Source of the DNA: Nilaparvata lugens
Taxonomy: Eukaryota; Arthropoda; Insecta; Hemiptera; Delphacidae
NCBI RefSeq assembly: GCF_014356525.2
Contig: NC_052504.1
Span: 59,089,137-59,153,136 of the forward strand
Reading direction: 5' to 3'
Length of the DNA: 64,000 nucleotides
Below the pieces are notes generated by a model, which was not told the origin of the DNA, did no database searches, and was given only the letters and a program-made list of their open reading frames with translations. This document shows positions 24,518 to 39,500 of the stretch, one piece after another (positions within the stretch are counted from its first letter, which is position 1; the number at the start of each line of letters is the position of its first letter). A program made the translations under genes and the position numbers.

Positions 24518-27500
24518 CTGTAATAAAATAGGGTTTGAAAAATGTATTCGTTAAGAAAGGAATCGCAATAACAAAGATAAAAAAACTCCTAAGAATGTAT
24601 TGAGAGAGCATATTTATGAAAATTTAAAGGTATGTAGGCTAAATACGTCTATGAGCACAATACCTACCTTCAAAAGTTATTTGAAATTATTAGTATTTTG
24701 GCATACCACCTTGTGAAATGCATACTATGCACTATTGAGATTATTTCTCACATGTATTTATCAAATTAGTGTAATTGATTCGTCTATTCTCATTTTACAA
24801 AAATATATTGGAGTTCATCAAGGCCAATAAAAAAGTTCAAGGACAGAAATGCTGGAACAATTATTGAATTTTAAGCAGAAAAATAAGACCAACTCAATAT
24901 TGGAAATAGTGTTTCTATCTTTGGGTTTAGATTTAGCTGAGATTGCATCAGATATCACTGAATCACTGTTCGCTGAAATTCAGAATATAATTCAGATTGG
25001 AACCAAAATCTTCAATTATTACATTTATTCCAATTTTAATTCAATTATCGTTTAAGCATCAATTGGAAGGAATTACTTAAGAACGGGCTATGAGAAATGA
25101 TATAATTTTAATTAATTTCACCTTTTCTTATCCATTTCAGTTTCAGCATAGAAGTAGAAGTGACGGAGGAACGGTTCAGGAGGATTCAACTCAAATGCAA
25201 ACCGCTTAGCACCAGACGCTGAGCTTTGAACTTTATAGCCATGGATACATGTCATACCTGCAAATAGAATTTGAATGAAAATGACAGCAAATTAATAGTT
25301 TGCTAGTAGATAGATCACTTATTCACTTATAAATTTGAGTTACTTTATGGACTCACTTTCTGGGTTGTGAAGTTGATGTTGTAGTAGATATCCACATTGA
25401 ATGAGAAGAACTTGATATTGTCAAAACCACTGATTCCAGTGGACCAGTGTTGATTTCGGAGGAAAATCAGTGTTTTTGAAAATATCAAGTGATTTTCATT
25501 CAACTTGAGGCTAGGCGTATATTGAGACGCCACGCGAAGTGGAATGACGTAACCCGAGTCTGCTAGATGAGTTAACACCATATTATTAAATTATAATGTT
25601 CACACATGCTAGCTTCGTCTCAATGTGAACATTATAATATGATCATATGAAATTAACTCATCTAGCAGACTCGGGTCACGTCACTTTACCTCTCAATGCG
25701 CCTAGCCTTATGGTTTTCACGGAACTACAAAAATCTTTTGAAGGTTGATCCTGAACTATCAGAGATTGATTTTTACTACTAGGCCTACCATACGTGAGGG
25801 AAGTATTGCTTACCAATAAAACATTTAGGTACCCGAATTTCATGACAAATGGAAGTTAGCGATCACGAATTAGTGACCCGTGCAACAAGCGATCACCCTT
25901 CCAACAGAAGTATCAGGCGCTTGTCACAGCACGAACACTTATGTCTTTTACATCTTGGCATCATATTATAATACCAATAAATCAATTTTCTAGTACATTG
26001 AGTCGAGAGATGCAAATTTAAAGAACCTAAACATGATAGAATGATGACTATATTAGTTCTAATATACAAATAACAAAATGAGGATATCAGATCAGAGATC
26101 CTGCTGTCCAGGAAACTGTTGAATTGCATTTGAATTTATTCCAACTGAAAGACACAAAAGAGCTGCAATTGAAAAATACAGGTTATGACTGACAAAATGA
26201 GAGGAAGGGATACAACAATGCACATCTATTGTCTATTTCTGCTTCCAAAACTTAAATATTTATATTTTTTCGTTAGGGCTACTCTTGAATAAAATTTTAA
26301 AATTTCAACAATTTTAGAAAAGGGTACTTGGATTTATATTTTTCATTCATTTAATATTTATTTATTATAGCCAAGTTTTTTTGGGTATAATATTAGGTAC
26401 TCCAATGAAACACTCATTAAAATAATTCTTTGAAGAGTATGATTTCGAAAAGGGACAAACCTAACGGTGCATCAGCATTGATGTCGCTGTAGAAATAGAG
26501 ACAGGCGTCTTTGAGAACGCAGAATCGGCGTTTCCACGTTTTGCCATGATGATGAGTCAGGGTGCAGAGTGTGCCAACGCAGTCAGGCTGAGGGATTTTC
26601 GTGGCAGGCGACTTCAGGTACTCTTCATCCACTATTTCTTCATTCTGTTGACGAAAAGTCGTATTAGAAATTAGCTCACATGGATTACTTGTAAGTGAAG
26701 CATAAATGAGAAATAATTGGATGGAATACAGGTGAGTATAAGGTAAATAATATAACACTGTATGGTAAAAAGGATAATATGGTACAATAAGTAAATGAAG
26801 GTAATATATTTTAGATATATAGTATTGCCGAGTATTACCAAGTATGAAGCATAGTTAGTATTTTAGTAAGAAACAATAAGAACATAATATGAATACAGAT
26901 ATAAAAAACCAAAACTCAACTATTGTAGTGTCTATAGTAGAATCAGCTTGAAACCATATCATAGATAATTATGATTGTGTGCGCGACACAATAAAACGTT
27001 TTTGACTATTCAAGAATCAATGACCTGGAACAAATTGCAGTTTTCCAGGTTTCACACAATAAATAATAATGTACATTATCAAATCAAAAATTATTTATTG
27101 GTTCTTCAACAACAATAAATATACAAAAACCAAATATTTCAGCAAAAATAAAAGAAACCAATCACCTGCAAGGAAAATCCTGTTCGCAGGTGAGAGTTGC
27201 TAGTACAAATTCAATATGAGTCATTGAGAACTTACAAAAGATTAAATGAGAAATTATATAATATAATATTTAATAAAAGAAGATGATGAATAAGTGGAAT
27301 AAGGGTGAAAGAGAGAGAGAGAGAGAGAAAGAAGGAGAAGAGAAAGATTGAAAAGAGAAAGAAAGAGAGATGGCAAACATACGGTACTATTGAAAAAAGA
27401 TAAGAGTCACTCAAGAAGTATGTCGTCGATTTTACTGGTAATTATCCATTCAATAGTTCTTTTTTTAAGAAAAAAAGTTATTTATTATTATTATATATTA

Positions 27501-30500
27501 TGATATACCTAACTATGAATTACCTAATAATGTATTATTATGAATATAGGAAATATTATACAGTCAAGTAATATCAATCGGTTATATTATCATCATTAAA
27601 TAAATGAACTTTATTCCGAAGTGAAAAGTGTAAATTTAAAGTATTGTGCTCACTATAACCTTAGTGTCCGGTTTCCCATTAGGGAACTTTGGACTATACG
27701 GCGAGGTGGAACTACCCTTTGGTCTCCCCACCATTCAAAGCCATAAGCTAATAATAAATTATCATCATTAGAAATAAAATTAAAATAGAACCCTTTTTTA
27801 AAAAAGACTTTTACTCCTTTTGAAAGGTATTTTTTCATGTTATTTTTATTACTAAAAGTTGCCTTTGTTATTTCTAATTATTAACATTATGAAGAGGAAA
27901 CGCCGATAAGGAAATTAACATATCTATTGCAGTTTTTCCACTAAAACATTAATGAAATAAAAAATGATATACGGTAAATGTGACTATAATTTGGTATTTT
28001 AATCTTCATGAATTCAAAATTTGTAGCTCATATATATTTTTGAAAGAAAATTGGGTTTAAACCATCAACAGTTGAAACATAACCAATTTTTTGGACATGT
28101 TATTTATTATAAAAATTTTAGAGTAGAATAGTTTTGAGCCAAAACTGTTGTTCTCTCCCATAATGGTAGAGAGTTAGTGGGGAGGATATTTTTAATATTC
28201 TTCCCAAAGAATGGACATTGATATGTCCAAAGCTCCGCCAATTTATGTAGATGCATAACAATATGATTATTATCTATAATTATTATATTACAAATTGCTT
28301 TTTCATATCATATACAGTTCAATAGTTATTTTCTTAGTCTATATTATGTAAATTCATCTATAACTTTGCTGTATTGTAAGCTATTGTATATAAGTGTATA
28401 AGCCAGTATATATTGTAATCTACATAAATAAAGTATCAATCAATCAATAATTCATATGATATGTAATTGTTTCCACAAATAAATGAATAAATATCTTCAA
28501 TTTGACTTTTGAACAAATACAAGAGATCACGGTAACAATTTTTGTTAACATCACAATTCCAATATGGATATTAAAAGTAATACCAGTAAGGATATTATAA
28601 ATTTTCTCAATTCAAGAATTCAATAGTAAAATGTAGACAAACCTTTTGAGCAGCCGCGTCGCCTAGAAGAGCGACCCAATCCTCGGCCTCCTTCGCAGAG
28701 TCAGCTGCCAAGTGAAGTGCCGATGATCCTTTCTTGCTCAGTCTGAAACTGTACGGCTGACCTGAGTCTGGTGTCAGCGTGACTATGTAGTCAGCCAAAT
28801 GAAGAGCACCCAGTGGTTGACTTTCCTGTTCAATGCAATCATTTAATGAGTCACTTCAACAAAGAATTATATTATAAGTGATATGAACATAAAAATGTCT
28901 TCTCCACAAGTCGAAGACGAATGAAAATAAACTTATCTAAACACAAGGCATCACACAATTGAATAATTCTGGAATATAAATTCTTAGAAAAAATACACTG
29001 ATATGTTGATTTTTGATAATGAATATCTTGACTAGACTTCAATTTGATTCATTGATTGAACATTTCTACAGATTGATAATGAAGAAGAACCTTCTTCCAA
29101 TCTAATATGACACTACTCCATCAAATAGCTTGACCCATATTTTCATGTGCTGTAAGTTTATTTCAGAATTCAGTCATGAATCAGTTGAATGAAAACTGAA
29201 TACTTTCTGAACATTTGATTCATAATGCTTCAACTTTAATATAATGAAAGAATCGGCTTCTACGTGTAGGGGATAGGAAATTCACGAATAACACACATCA
29301 TCACGTCTGAACTACTGAGCTCATTAACTTTAAATTTTACATATGGATTCTTAATTTACCGAAGATGGTTATAGACCTATTTTAAATTTTTCAAGATTCC
29401 AGTAGGTCGTTTCCAGTTTCCTATTTTCAATTCTTCAAGATTTCAGTGGATCAAGTTTCCAGTTTGTCAAGTTTCTAATTAGACCCTTGCGGAGCACGGG
29501 TTACCTGCTAGTTTATAATAAATTATTAATGTTTTCTTGTGAATTTATTTGTAATGCTTTTTCAAGTTTCACATTCACAGCTTCTACACTTGTGTAATTA
29601 AAAAACCCACTCAACTTTATATTGGGAAACCTTCTAGTCAATTAGTCGAAATATTTTCTATATTATTAGTTTCAGTGTTACATACAAAAGCATTTTCACA
29701 TTTTATAGCGCTATAGCCAATTAAAGTTGTAAAGGAGGCATTTAGTTGAGATCCGAATAACTCACTTTTTCAGTCTTGTAGTAGTAGACGCAGTTGTCAT
29801 GCTTGAGCACAAAATAGCGCGGCACCCACACAGCTCGCATCTTGCACCCGGCTGACAGCTTCAACAAAAATCCCGACTTCGCTGGCTTCTGCAGCACTGG
29901 TTCTGGCTCGAACACGTTACATGTTCTAGCAACTTCTAGCTCCAAAGTATCTGAGCCTGTTGAACAAAAATATACAGTGACAATCTAGACAATTGGAACA
30001 TATTGAAAGCTATATTCGATTTTTCAACAATAAACGATAAATTTTCAAATCGGACCCGAATTAACGTTTTTGCTAAAAGTGAAAAGTACAGTTCTGGATT
30101 AGTAAAGTAGAGTAAGAGTAAAAGTAACGCTTAAAAATAAAGCAAAAGGAAGAGTTTAGCTTTGGATTCATGGGTAAGTGTTGATATCAACACTACAAGA
30201 TTCAATTTGAGTGATATTGGAATACGTGCATTAATAAATAAATAAATAAATCTTTATTCTTTCACAAGTATATTACAGAATAACAATAATCAAATATTGA
30301 ATTCAACAAAAATGCTTAGTGTACAGTCAATGAATACAATACTGTTTGCTAAAAGTGAACTTTGTCTGCAAACAGGAGCATATCTCACAATTGAAAATAA
30401 AATAGGGAATTCGCTTAGAGTACACACATGAGATATTATAAACTGAAAATAATGGGAATAAAATAATAATGATAATGAATATGAATGATACCAAATAGTA

Positions 30501-33500
30501 AATATAATAAATAATTAAAACCACACACACACACACACACACTCATACAACATGGAGCTGATTTTGTTAAATCATAGCTTACACCTTCCAATGGTGTATC
30601 AAAAAAAAAAAAAAAAGAACGAGTGAATAAAGTTCAGATTAAAATTCCAAAAAGATCCTCAATCTCTCCCGGTGAACGATTCATCAACCACAATTTTAAT
30701 CTAGATTTAAAAGAAGCAATACTAGCTACATTTTTGACTTCAGTGGGAAGACAGTTGAAAAATTTCGGGCCCAAAAAAACGAAGCTCTTCTGAAACAAAG
30801 TACAATGAGAACGAGGCAATGTTATGTACCCCCTCTCAGCATTCCTAGTGTAATAGGGTAGGCCTACATCAGGTCCATGGTTACCACTTTTCTTATAAAA
30901 TAGTGCCAGAACCTTGAAGACATACAGATATCTCAACGGCAGGATGGATCTTGCTTTAAAAAGTGGGAATGAGTGGACCCGCCCACCCTCACCGCAAATA
31001 ACACGGATAATTGCCTTCTGCAGCCTAATCAAAGGCAAGAAATGAGATATATAAGTGGATGCCCAGCACGAAATACCATACCCAAGTCTGGACTGCACAA
31101 ATGCATAGTACATATTAGAGACAACATTACCGGGAAACAGATGCCTTATGTGATAGAATTTCCGCAGCATCAGAAAGAGAACCTGCTTCAGCTTCTTGAT
31201 ATGGAGCCTTCAAGTTTGAGTATCATCTAAAATTAACCCTAGGTACTTGATAGAATTGGTCCGGCAGACAACATCACAATTACAATTCCGCTGCCCCATC
31301 AAGCAATCCATATCATGATACCTGAGCGGGGTAGGGAGGTCAACCGAGGTAGACAAGGAAAAGCACATATACTTAGTTTTGTTCGAATTCAGAGCCAACC
31401 TGTTCATTCCAAACCACAAGCTAAGATCATTTAGATCTCTCTGCATCATATTGCACAAAATATGAGAATCCTTAGCAACATAAACCAGGGCTGTGTCATC
31501 AGCAAATGATGTAACACATCCCTTGAATTTATGGTTGAACAAGTCATTAATATAAACCAGAAATAGAACCGGGCCAGTACAGATCCTTGGGGAACACCAC
31601 AATTCAACAAAGTCAAAGTATTACTTTTTACTCCTTGCACTGTAACACATTGCTTTCTTCCACTCAGGTAAGAATGGAACCACTGGAGAATGTTTCCTCT
31701 AATTCCAGCCCTACGCAGTTTCTCCAGCAATATAGAGTGACAGACTGTGTCAAAGGCTTTTCTAATATCCAAGAAAAGGCCTGAGACCCTGCAGCCTTCT
31801 GGACTATTCAAACCTGTATAAATACCCTTCAAAAAGCAGTTCAATGCCATTTCGGTGCTTAAACCTTCCTGAAATCCAAACTGACATTCATGAATAAGTT
31901 TTGTCTTATCGAAAAATCTAATAAGGCGTTTCTTTACCAGTTTTTCAAAAATCTTTGAAAAAACTGAGAGAAGAGAGACTGGTCTAAAGTTACCTACATC
32001 ATATTCATCACCACTTTTGTATATAGGTACAACCTTTGCAAATTTCAAATCAGAGGGAAACCTACCATTCATGATGCTACAATTAAATATATCGACTAGA
32101 ACTGGAATAATAGGCACACATATTTCCTTGATGAGACGTGTCGAAAATTTATCTATTCCAGGGGACTTATGATAAGCTAAGGAATTGATCAAAGAACAGA
32201 CTTCATAGTAGTGAATGGGCTCAAAGAAGAAGGATTTACTAGGTGTGTTATTTTTGAAAATATCATAATATAAAGCTGTAGCTTTAATTAAGAAAGTAAC
32301 TACAGGATTTGGGAAAAGTAGGGCTACTTCAATGCACTTGATGAATAAATGTTTATGTACAATTTAAATGTTTGGAATGTACATTTATGATGGATAAAAT
32401 GTGTAATAGTAAGTGTATCGTTAGCATTTATAGCTATAGTGAGATTCACTTAGAACTTTCAGAATTAGTTAAACAGGAAATAGTATTCTTCAATGTTGTT
32501 TTCAACCATGAAATGCTTACTATTGAATCACTTTTTGTTATTAAAATTAACAACTAGCAGTCAAATTTCTTCAATAAAATGAATTTATTCTCTTCCTGTT
32601 TTTGGACCAGGAAGATGGTGGACCTGCCGAAAGATCTCGTTGTCACAGTACGGTAAGTGAATAAGTTCATTTATTCAATAAATTTGACGGCTAGTCGTTC
32701 TTTTTAATAAAAAAGAGTGAGGAGATATTAATATTGATTCATCAGGAAAACTGACAGTTTGGAGTAACTAAATCTCATTGATTTCAAGAATATACACAAA
32801 AAATGAACTACAATGATCAATTCAATCAGCATCTTCAAAAAGTAGTAAACTACACCACTGTATGAAATTTCGAGTTATTAAAATTAATTTCAATATTGGA
32901 GGTTGAATAACTCAGCTATTTATCTACCTCGATTTATTTTCATTGATAGTTCAACCACTTATTTATTGATATTTATTTATTTACTGTTCAAGGCTGAATC
33001 AAGGTGCGATAAAAATTGCAAAGGTTTTTTCGACTTCTCAAATCAAATGGAAAGTAGGTACTGAACTTTACCTGCATGGGCTAGTTTGACAACTTCTGAG
33101 TGACTGGCTTCGAGGACATTGATGTTATTGACACTGATGACAATGTCGCCAACTTCGAGACCTGACGATTCGGCCGGAGTGGCAGGTTCAATAGCCGAGA
33201 CCACCACTGGCCGAGATCCATGTATTCTGAACCCAAACTCGCCCGACACCCTTCGAACCATGATTCTCTTATCACTCTCTGAAAATTTAAAACATGTGTG
33301 AGATAACATAAAGATTTGTATCGTAACGCCATTATGCTAAATGAATAAATTGAAAACACAACGTTATATCTAATAATAGAATAGCTATAACTAGTTTAAT
33401 AGAAAAGGTATTTTCTATTAAAAAGTAATTTATGATTTTGTAGCAAACGTTTTTATAAATGTTTGTAGTGAGAGTTCTTTCCTGCATTTTGCTACTTACA

Positions 33501-36500
33501 ACAAACGAGCTTTACAACTTGTTCATTTTCAAAGCATAAATGATGGAGTGATCTCACATTGACATCTGAAATTAAATTAAACACACAAAGTCCATCTATA
33601 CTATATCATCCATGAACTATGCAAATGGAATAGTTCTGTATCACAATAATTTCATGATTTTGTACCACAGATCTTTCTTTCATCTAGCTGCTTGTAAGTT
33701 TACACATTGTTTATTGTAAAGGCATGAATAATCAATTGAAGTGTCCTCTTATTAGAGATTAGAGATGACTGATACAAACAATATACTGTTACATTAAAAT
33801 CTGTTTAATCGGAGATTGTATCTGGAAATGATTTCACAGATCAATTATTGTTAATTCGAAAACTGGTTTCACAATATCAAATAACTACACATTCCAAGAT
33901 GAATAGATGGACAATAAATTTAATAGAATAATCATTGTAGAAAAGATTATGATTCATAAAAGACTCAATAAATAAAAACAAAAGTTCAGAGTGAAAAAAT
34001 AGTTTGTTTCTAAGGACGTATCGCTAAAAATGTTCCACTGTACCTCTATTCATCATTAAAATAATAATAATTAAAAAACTTTGAAGGCTGTGGGGATTTA
34101 GATGATGGAAATCAATTCTAAATACACCTAGGCTTAGTGTATTTAGAGAACAGGCGAGACAGAAATTGATGATCCAATCAGGAATATTTGAGGAATACTT
34201 GTTTTCATAGGTTCCAAAATAATGCACAACCTTAATAACAGTTGAATAATATTTTATTATTTAGATTTTTTCCGTGGAATATTCTATAAAATAAAATAGA
34301 CTTATACTTACTCTATTTCTTATTTGACTTAGGTATACCACTTACTCTTAGTAGAAATTAAACAACATCTTAGCATATGCAAAAATAGAGATAATTGATG
34401 AAATATCAATTTATTATGTTCATTCAGTACCTGGGAACTTTTTGTTGATGACAGAGTCGAGAGAGTTCTGGCGACACCATAGCATGCACATTTGCCTCAA
34501 TACCTCTTGCAGTTGGCAGCGAAGCGGTGCTACACTGTCCGCTGAGAAAGTCGTAAGCAAATCATGCAAAATGACGAAACGGAAAATTAAAAAAGAAAAA
34601 AAAACAGTAAAACAATTGATAAAGAATCTCATTGAATTCAAAGAGGAATAGATTGGAATAATATGAGAAAACAAAGCAAAAAATATAGGTAGAATTTCCA
34701 TTGGAATAAATAATGAAAAACTACATTTTAAAATTCTATTAAGGAAATTTGCGACAAGAATCCACTTAATTTCAACATTTGGGAAAAGCCTCAACATTTA
34801 TTTACTAAAATCAAGAATACTATTTTGAAAAGTTAAGTGGAAATATGAATTTCGTAACCATATTTTAATTTGCAATGAAAATGAATATTATGTTTTACGT
34901 ATTTCAAGCAGTAGCTTTGCAAAGGCCTATATATAAAAAGTTTCGATTACTTAATCCGAAAAATTTCGGGGTAAACATGATTGAGTGAAGCAATCATTCT
35001 TCTTAGATGACATGAGTCATCTTCATGAGCTCACTTTAAATTACTTTTGAAATAATAGTTGGATCAAACCCAAGCCTTATGAAATAAAAAACGTGATACA
35101 GTAGTTTATTCTTCAACAATAAATTAATATTCATCAAAATCTTATAAGATTTTTAAAAAGCTGAGGGTGATAACAAAAACTAATTTATAGAAAAAACCCT
35201 CTAATCATTCTTGCAGTTAACATGGAACAGTCACATGGAACTCTAGGTACTTTGTATATTCGTATTAGAGTGATTTAATAGAATTCTCAGTACATAAGGG
35301 GTTTGATGGAAAGTTAATAAAGGGAAATAATAAATTGAAATAAATCATGTTATTTACCTGGTTTGTCGATGATATCTTCCAAATCAACCATTTTGAGAGG
35401 AAAATTAACTGACAGGTTTCTCACAACACAATGCGTGCAACATTCCACATCCTAGATCATTCAGCTTAATCGGACAGTTATCACAACAGACAGATCTGGC
35501 AGCAGCGTTGGTGGGAGGGCAGAAAACATGCAACCGCAAACTCAGAAATCACTCCCTCCTTTTCTAAGAGTTGTTAGGAGATGGTGTTATTTTTGTACAT
35601 CGCCTCACACACATGTGTGGATTTGTGTGCATGTGTTCTATCTCTAGGCAGGCATTGACTCATACAAGTTACAAGTTCACATTCGAGAAATATAGGTCAG
35701 TTAAATATGTTTAAATTTCAAACGACAGGCGAATCCCATTTTGAAAACGAGGACATTCCGCGATAAATTCCTCAAATTGCAACTACGATACACTGCAAAA
35801 GAATTCATGGTGGAACGGTACACCACTGTAAGGCTCAACTTGAGTGATATTGAATAAAATAAATGAATGGTTGAATATAGAGCATGATGAATGATATAGT
35901 TGCATTTCAACTTTATCAAAAAAAGAAACAATATTCTAGACTATGGAGTTTGAAGAGAACTAATGCTTCATCAATGATAGAACCAATAATGAATTAGTTG
36001 GAGATTAGAAGAATTATGATTTTGGGAGAGATGAGAAAAAATGATCCACTAGAAAGAGAAGTGTAAATGTATCAGGATAAAAATATTTCATTGGAACTGA
36101 ATTCTCGCCAAAAGTTGAAATCAAACTCTATAAACCGATGAATCACACACATATTTCTTGTATGGATGAATAAAATAAGAGTTTTATCGATTTCCTTTTT
36201 GTGGAGTTTCAGAATTCATCTAAAAAAAAGAATGGTGTTATTGGTAAGACATTTAACAGAATTACACATAGTTCAACTATTTTACCTGAAAGATTACACA
36301 TTTTATCACTTCTTGTTAATTCTGTAACATTGAATCTTGTCGAAAAACTTGTTGTGATTGGCTATTGTTTGTGTTGTGATCTCTGAGATAGCTGATGCCA
36401 AAAAGTTGAGCATAATAATAACTAGCGTACTCACTTTGCGTTGAAGGCTAAGGACATCTGTGTGGATTGCAGGTGTCAAGTGTCATGATCCGTGTATTTT

Positions 36501-39500
36501 GGTTTAAAAATAAATGTTGGGACAGCTTTAATTGAAATTAAGGCCACCTTCCAATGAGAGTTGAAAAATTCAGATCCCTACATTTTATTAAGAGTAGGCC
36601 TACAAAAAATTCTGAAAAAACATTCGGTTATAATTTCCTTGATTTTTCTGCACAAAAAAGTTCTATTCTACATCTACAGTTTATTCACTACTGGTTGAGA
36701 TACAGTCATTATTCTAGTCAATCTTTTGTAATCGGTAAGGCTAGTTACACACAATTTTTGGACGTACGATTTTTCACCGTCGTTATAAATTCTACGTATT
36801 AGATTGAACATAAATGATGTTGTCAAGTTCCGTTTTAATCGAAAATAATTCATGAGAACGGCATGAAATCGAACGTCCAAAAATCGATGCGTGTGTAACT
36901 GGCTTAACGCTACACGTTGTTTAAAAACTCCATATAGGTGAACTACCCTATTGAATCAATAGTTGAGAATTGCAGAAACTCAAAATATATATAACGGCTG
37001 AAATTCAGATCTTTTGATGAAATAATGATATCTACAGTTCAAATAATAATATTTTTCAGCTAAGGATGAAGCAAACAAGTGCGAGGGTAATAAAGGGTAT
37101 CCAATTATATTGAGTGAGCAATTTCTGTATATCTGTTTATATTTTTATATCTGGTTATCTAGTTATTTACGTTCAACGGATCTCGAAAACGGTTCTAACG
37201 ATTTTCACGAAATTTGGAACATAGTAGGTTTATGATATAAAAATTCGATTGCACTAGGTCTCATCCTTGGGAAAACTCACTGAACGACATTAAAAGGATA
37301 ATTCATCCTTTGCTGAAACAGCTGAGACTTTCGACGTCTGTGGATAGCAAAAAGTGAGCGAGTGATTCTGTGGAAAATCAAAATATCGCATCCCCGAAAT
37401 TCATAAGCTGACGCATAGCCAGCTGTAAAATATAAACACGATCATTTTAGAGAAAATGTGTTCTGTTTATCAATAGTTTATAAATAAATAACGAACAAGG
37501 CTCGCGGTGCCCCGATATTGATAATGATGATGAGACAGAACATTTTCTACAACTTCGAGTTCACAACATTGTAAAATTATATGAAATTCTATTGGTAATG
37601 TTGAAAACGTCTTGATTTAAAATCCAAATGATTACTTACAACTGTATCGATGTTGAAAACTTACTGGATTCTTGATAGATTTGTAAAAGAAATTGTTATT
37701 GATCGCACTTACCTGATATTAATAGCGATGCACAAGTGTGCAACAGACACACTACATTTCAAATGTGAAATAATCATTATTGTTAGTGTAATACATCCAA
37801 ATACATTATTAAATCTTCAGTTTGTGTTGCATACCAAACGATTTCGATGCTATTCTTCTATACATTTCAAGGCTGGACTTGCGATGCACCATCCTGTGTG
37901 TTATAGCTTGGTATCTTCTACGGAATTCCTGCTCAGAGTGAGTCGATTCAACCGATGGTCGCCTATCTTCGCCTTTGTTTGGATCTATTGAGATAGAAAA
38001 ACAAATAAATGTTAATCAAGTGGGAGTCAAGATCAATCAGTTTACCGTCACTAATGTTAGTTGAATTTGGGAAATTGAGGAATTATTTGTTTATTTATCA
38101 GTTTTATTCAAGTAAAACTGATAGAATTTGAAACGTGAGGGATCTGATACAGTTTTAAATTCGATATTTGGAAAATAAGTTAAATAAGGCGAACAATCTC
38201 GTAAATAAATAGTAGCATTGATTTAGAAGAGTAGATAGATAAGGAGAAAAAACTATTAATGAGTGTCAAGTAAAAGAGCGAACACTCTTATAAGTGGTAA
38301 GCTAACATAGACTAAAAAACTAACAAGCTAGAATATTTTGTGGTATCATTTAATTAAAATCAATATCAACAAGAAAACAACATAATACATTTTCTAGTGA
38401 ATATAATTGATTCACTAGGAATTTATTATGTTGTTTTTTTCATAGATTTTAATTAAATATAAATTTGAATTAATACCATCAGATATTCTAGCTTTTTTTA
38501 GTATATGATAGCTCAACATCTATAAGTTAAGATTTTAGCAATATCAACAAAAAACAACATAATACATATCTAGTGAATCACAATATAATGATCACTGTAT
38601 TATGATCATGAAACTAAGAATACGTATTATAAAACTATGAACATAATTCATAAAAGCAAATAACAATGTTTATAAAAATATTTTTTTTCAATTTGTCTCG
38701 TTATACATGAAATGAGATTTAATCATGAATCTGATACATTAATCTGACACTGCATAATGACCAACCCTATATAATTAATTTTATGTTCGGTCGACACGAT
38801 ACCATATCTCCGAATTTTTTTCTCTCTACAAGAATTCCATTGACAAGATAAATACCCGCAATGCACTTTGTGCTATCTTGGAAGCTTGTTTCACAGAATG
38901 ATTCATTCTGAACCGGCAACTTCTATTAATTACAAAGATAGCTAATTTTGTTAACTTCGTTGACAAGACAAAATTTGTCTTAATACTGGCAATGCACTTT
39001 GTGCTATCTTGGAAGCTTGTTTCACAGAATGATTCATTCTGCACCGGTCTTCTACTAATTACAAAGATAGCTTAGTTCGTTGACAGTTTGTTGACTAACC
39101 TTTGTCGTCGAACAGTTGCCAAGCGTGTAATTCTTCGGTGCTTCCAATGTAGACCCAGATGCCGCAGTGGAATGGCTTCGTGTAGAAGCCGGTGCAGTCA
39201 TCCTCGTCTGAACCAAGGCTGCTCGGGCTGCAACGCAGCTTCTCCATGCTCGCATCTGTCGATCTTGTGATTGGTCTAGTACTGTACAAACAAAATTGAA
39301 GAACTCAATTAATAATACATACTAAATCACAGAATAGATTCACCTACAGATGATATAAGATGTAATTATTTATGTATATTACAATTAATAGAGAAATAGC
39401 CACATGATCCCCTTTTTTATTTTTTATAAACACCCTGTGATACTGTGATGTTACAAACGAGGTGTCGCAACTTATATTAAAAACATACTAAAATCAGCTT

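Larger units (their letters stand above)
30232..32340 (-). mobile_element. 5'-truncated non-LTR retrotransposon (jockey-like LINE)
   Basis: Minus-strand reverse transcriptase followed by a C-terminal region and a 3' UTR ending in a (TTTA)n-type tail at 30232-30255. The 5' end is lost near 32.33 kb. It lies in intron 20 (between the PDZ and PH1 exons), in the same orientation as the host gene. Confidence 0.8.
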
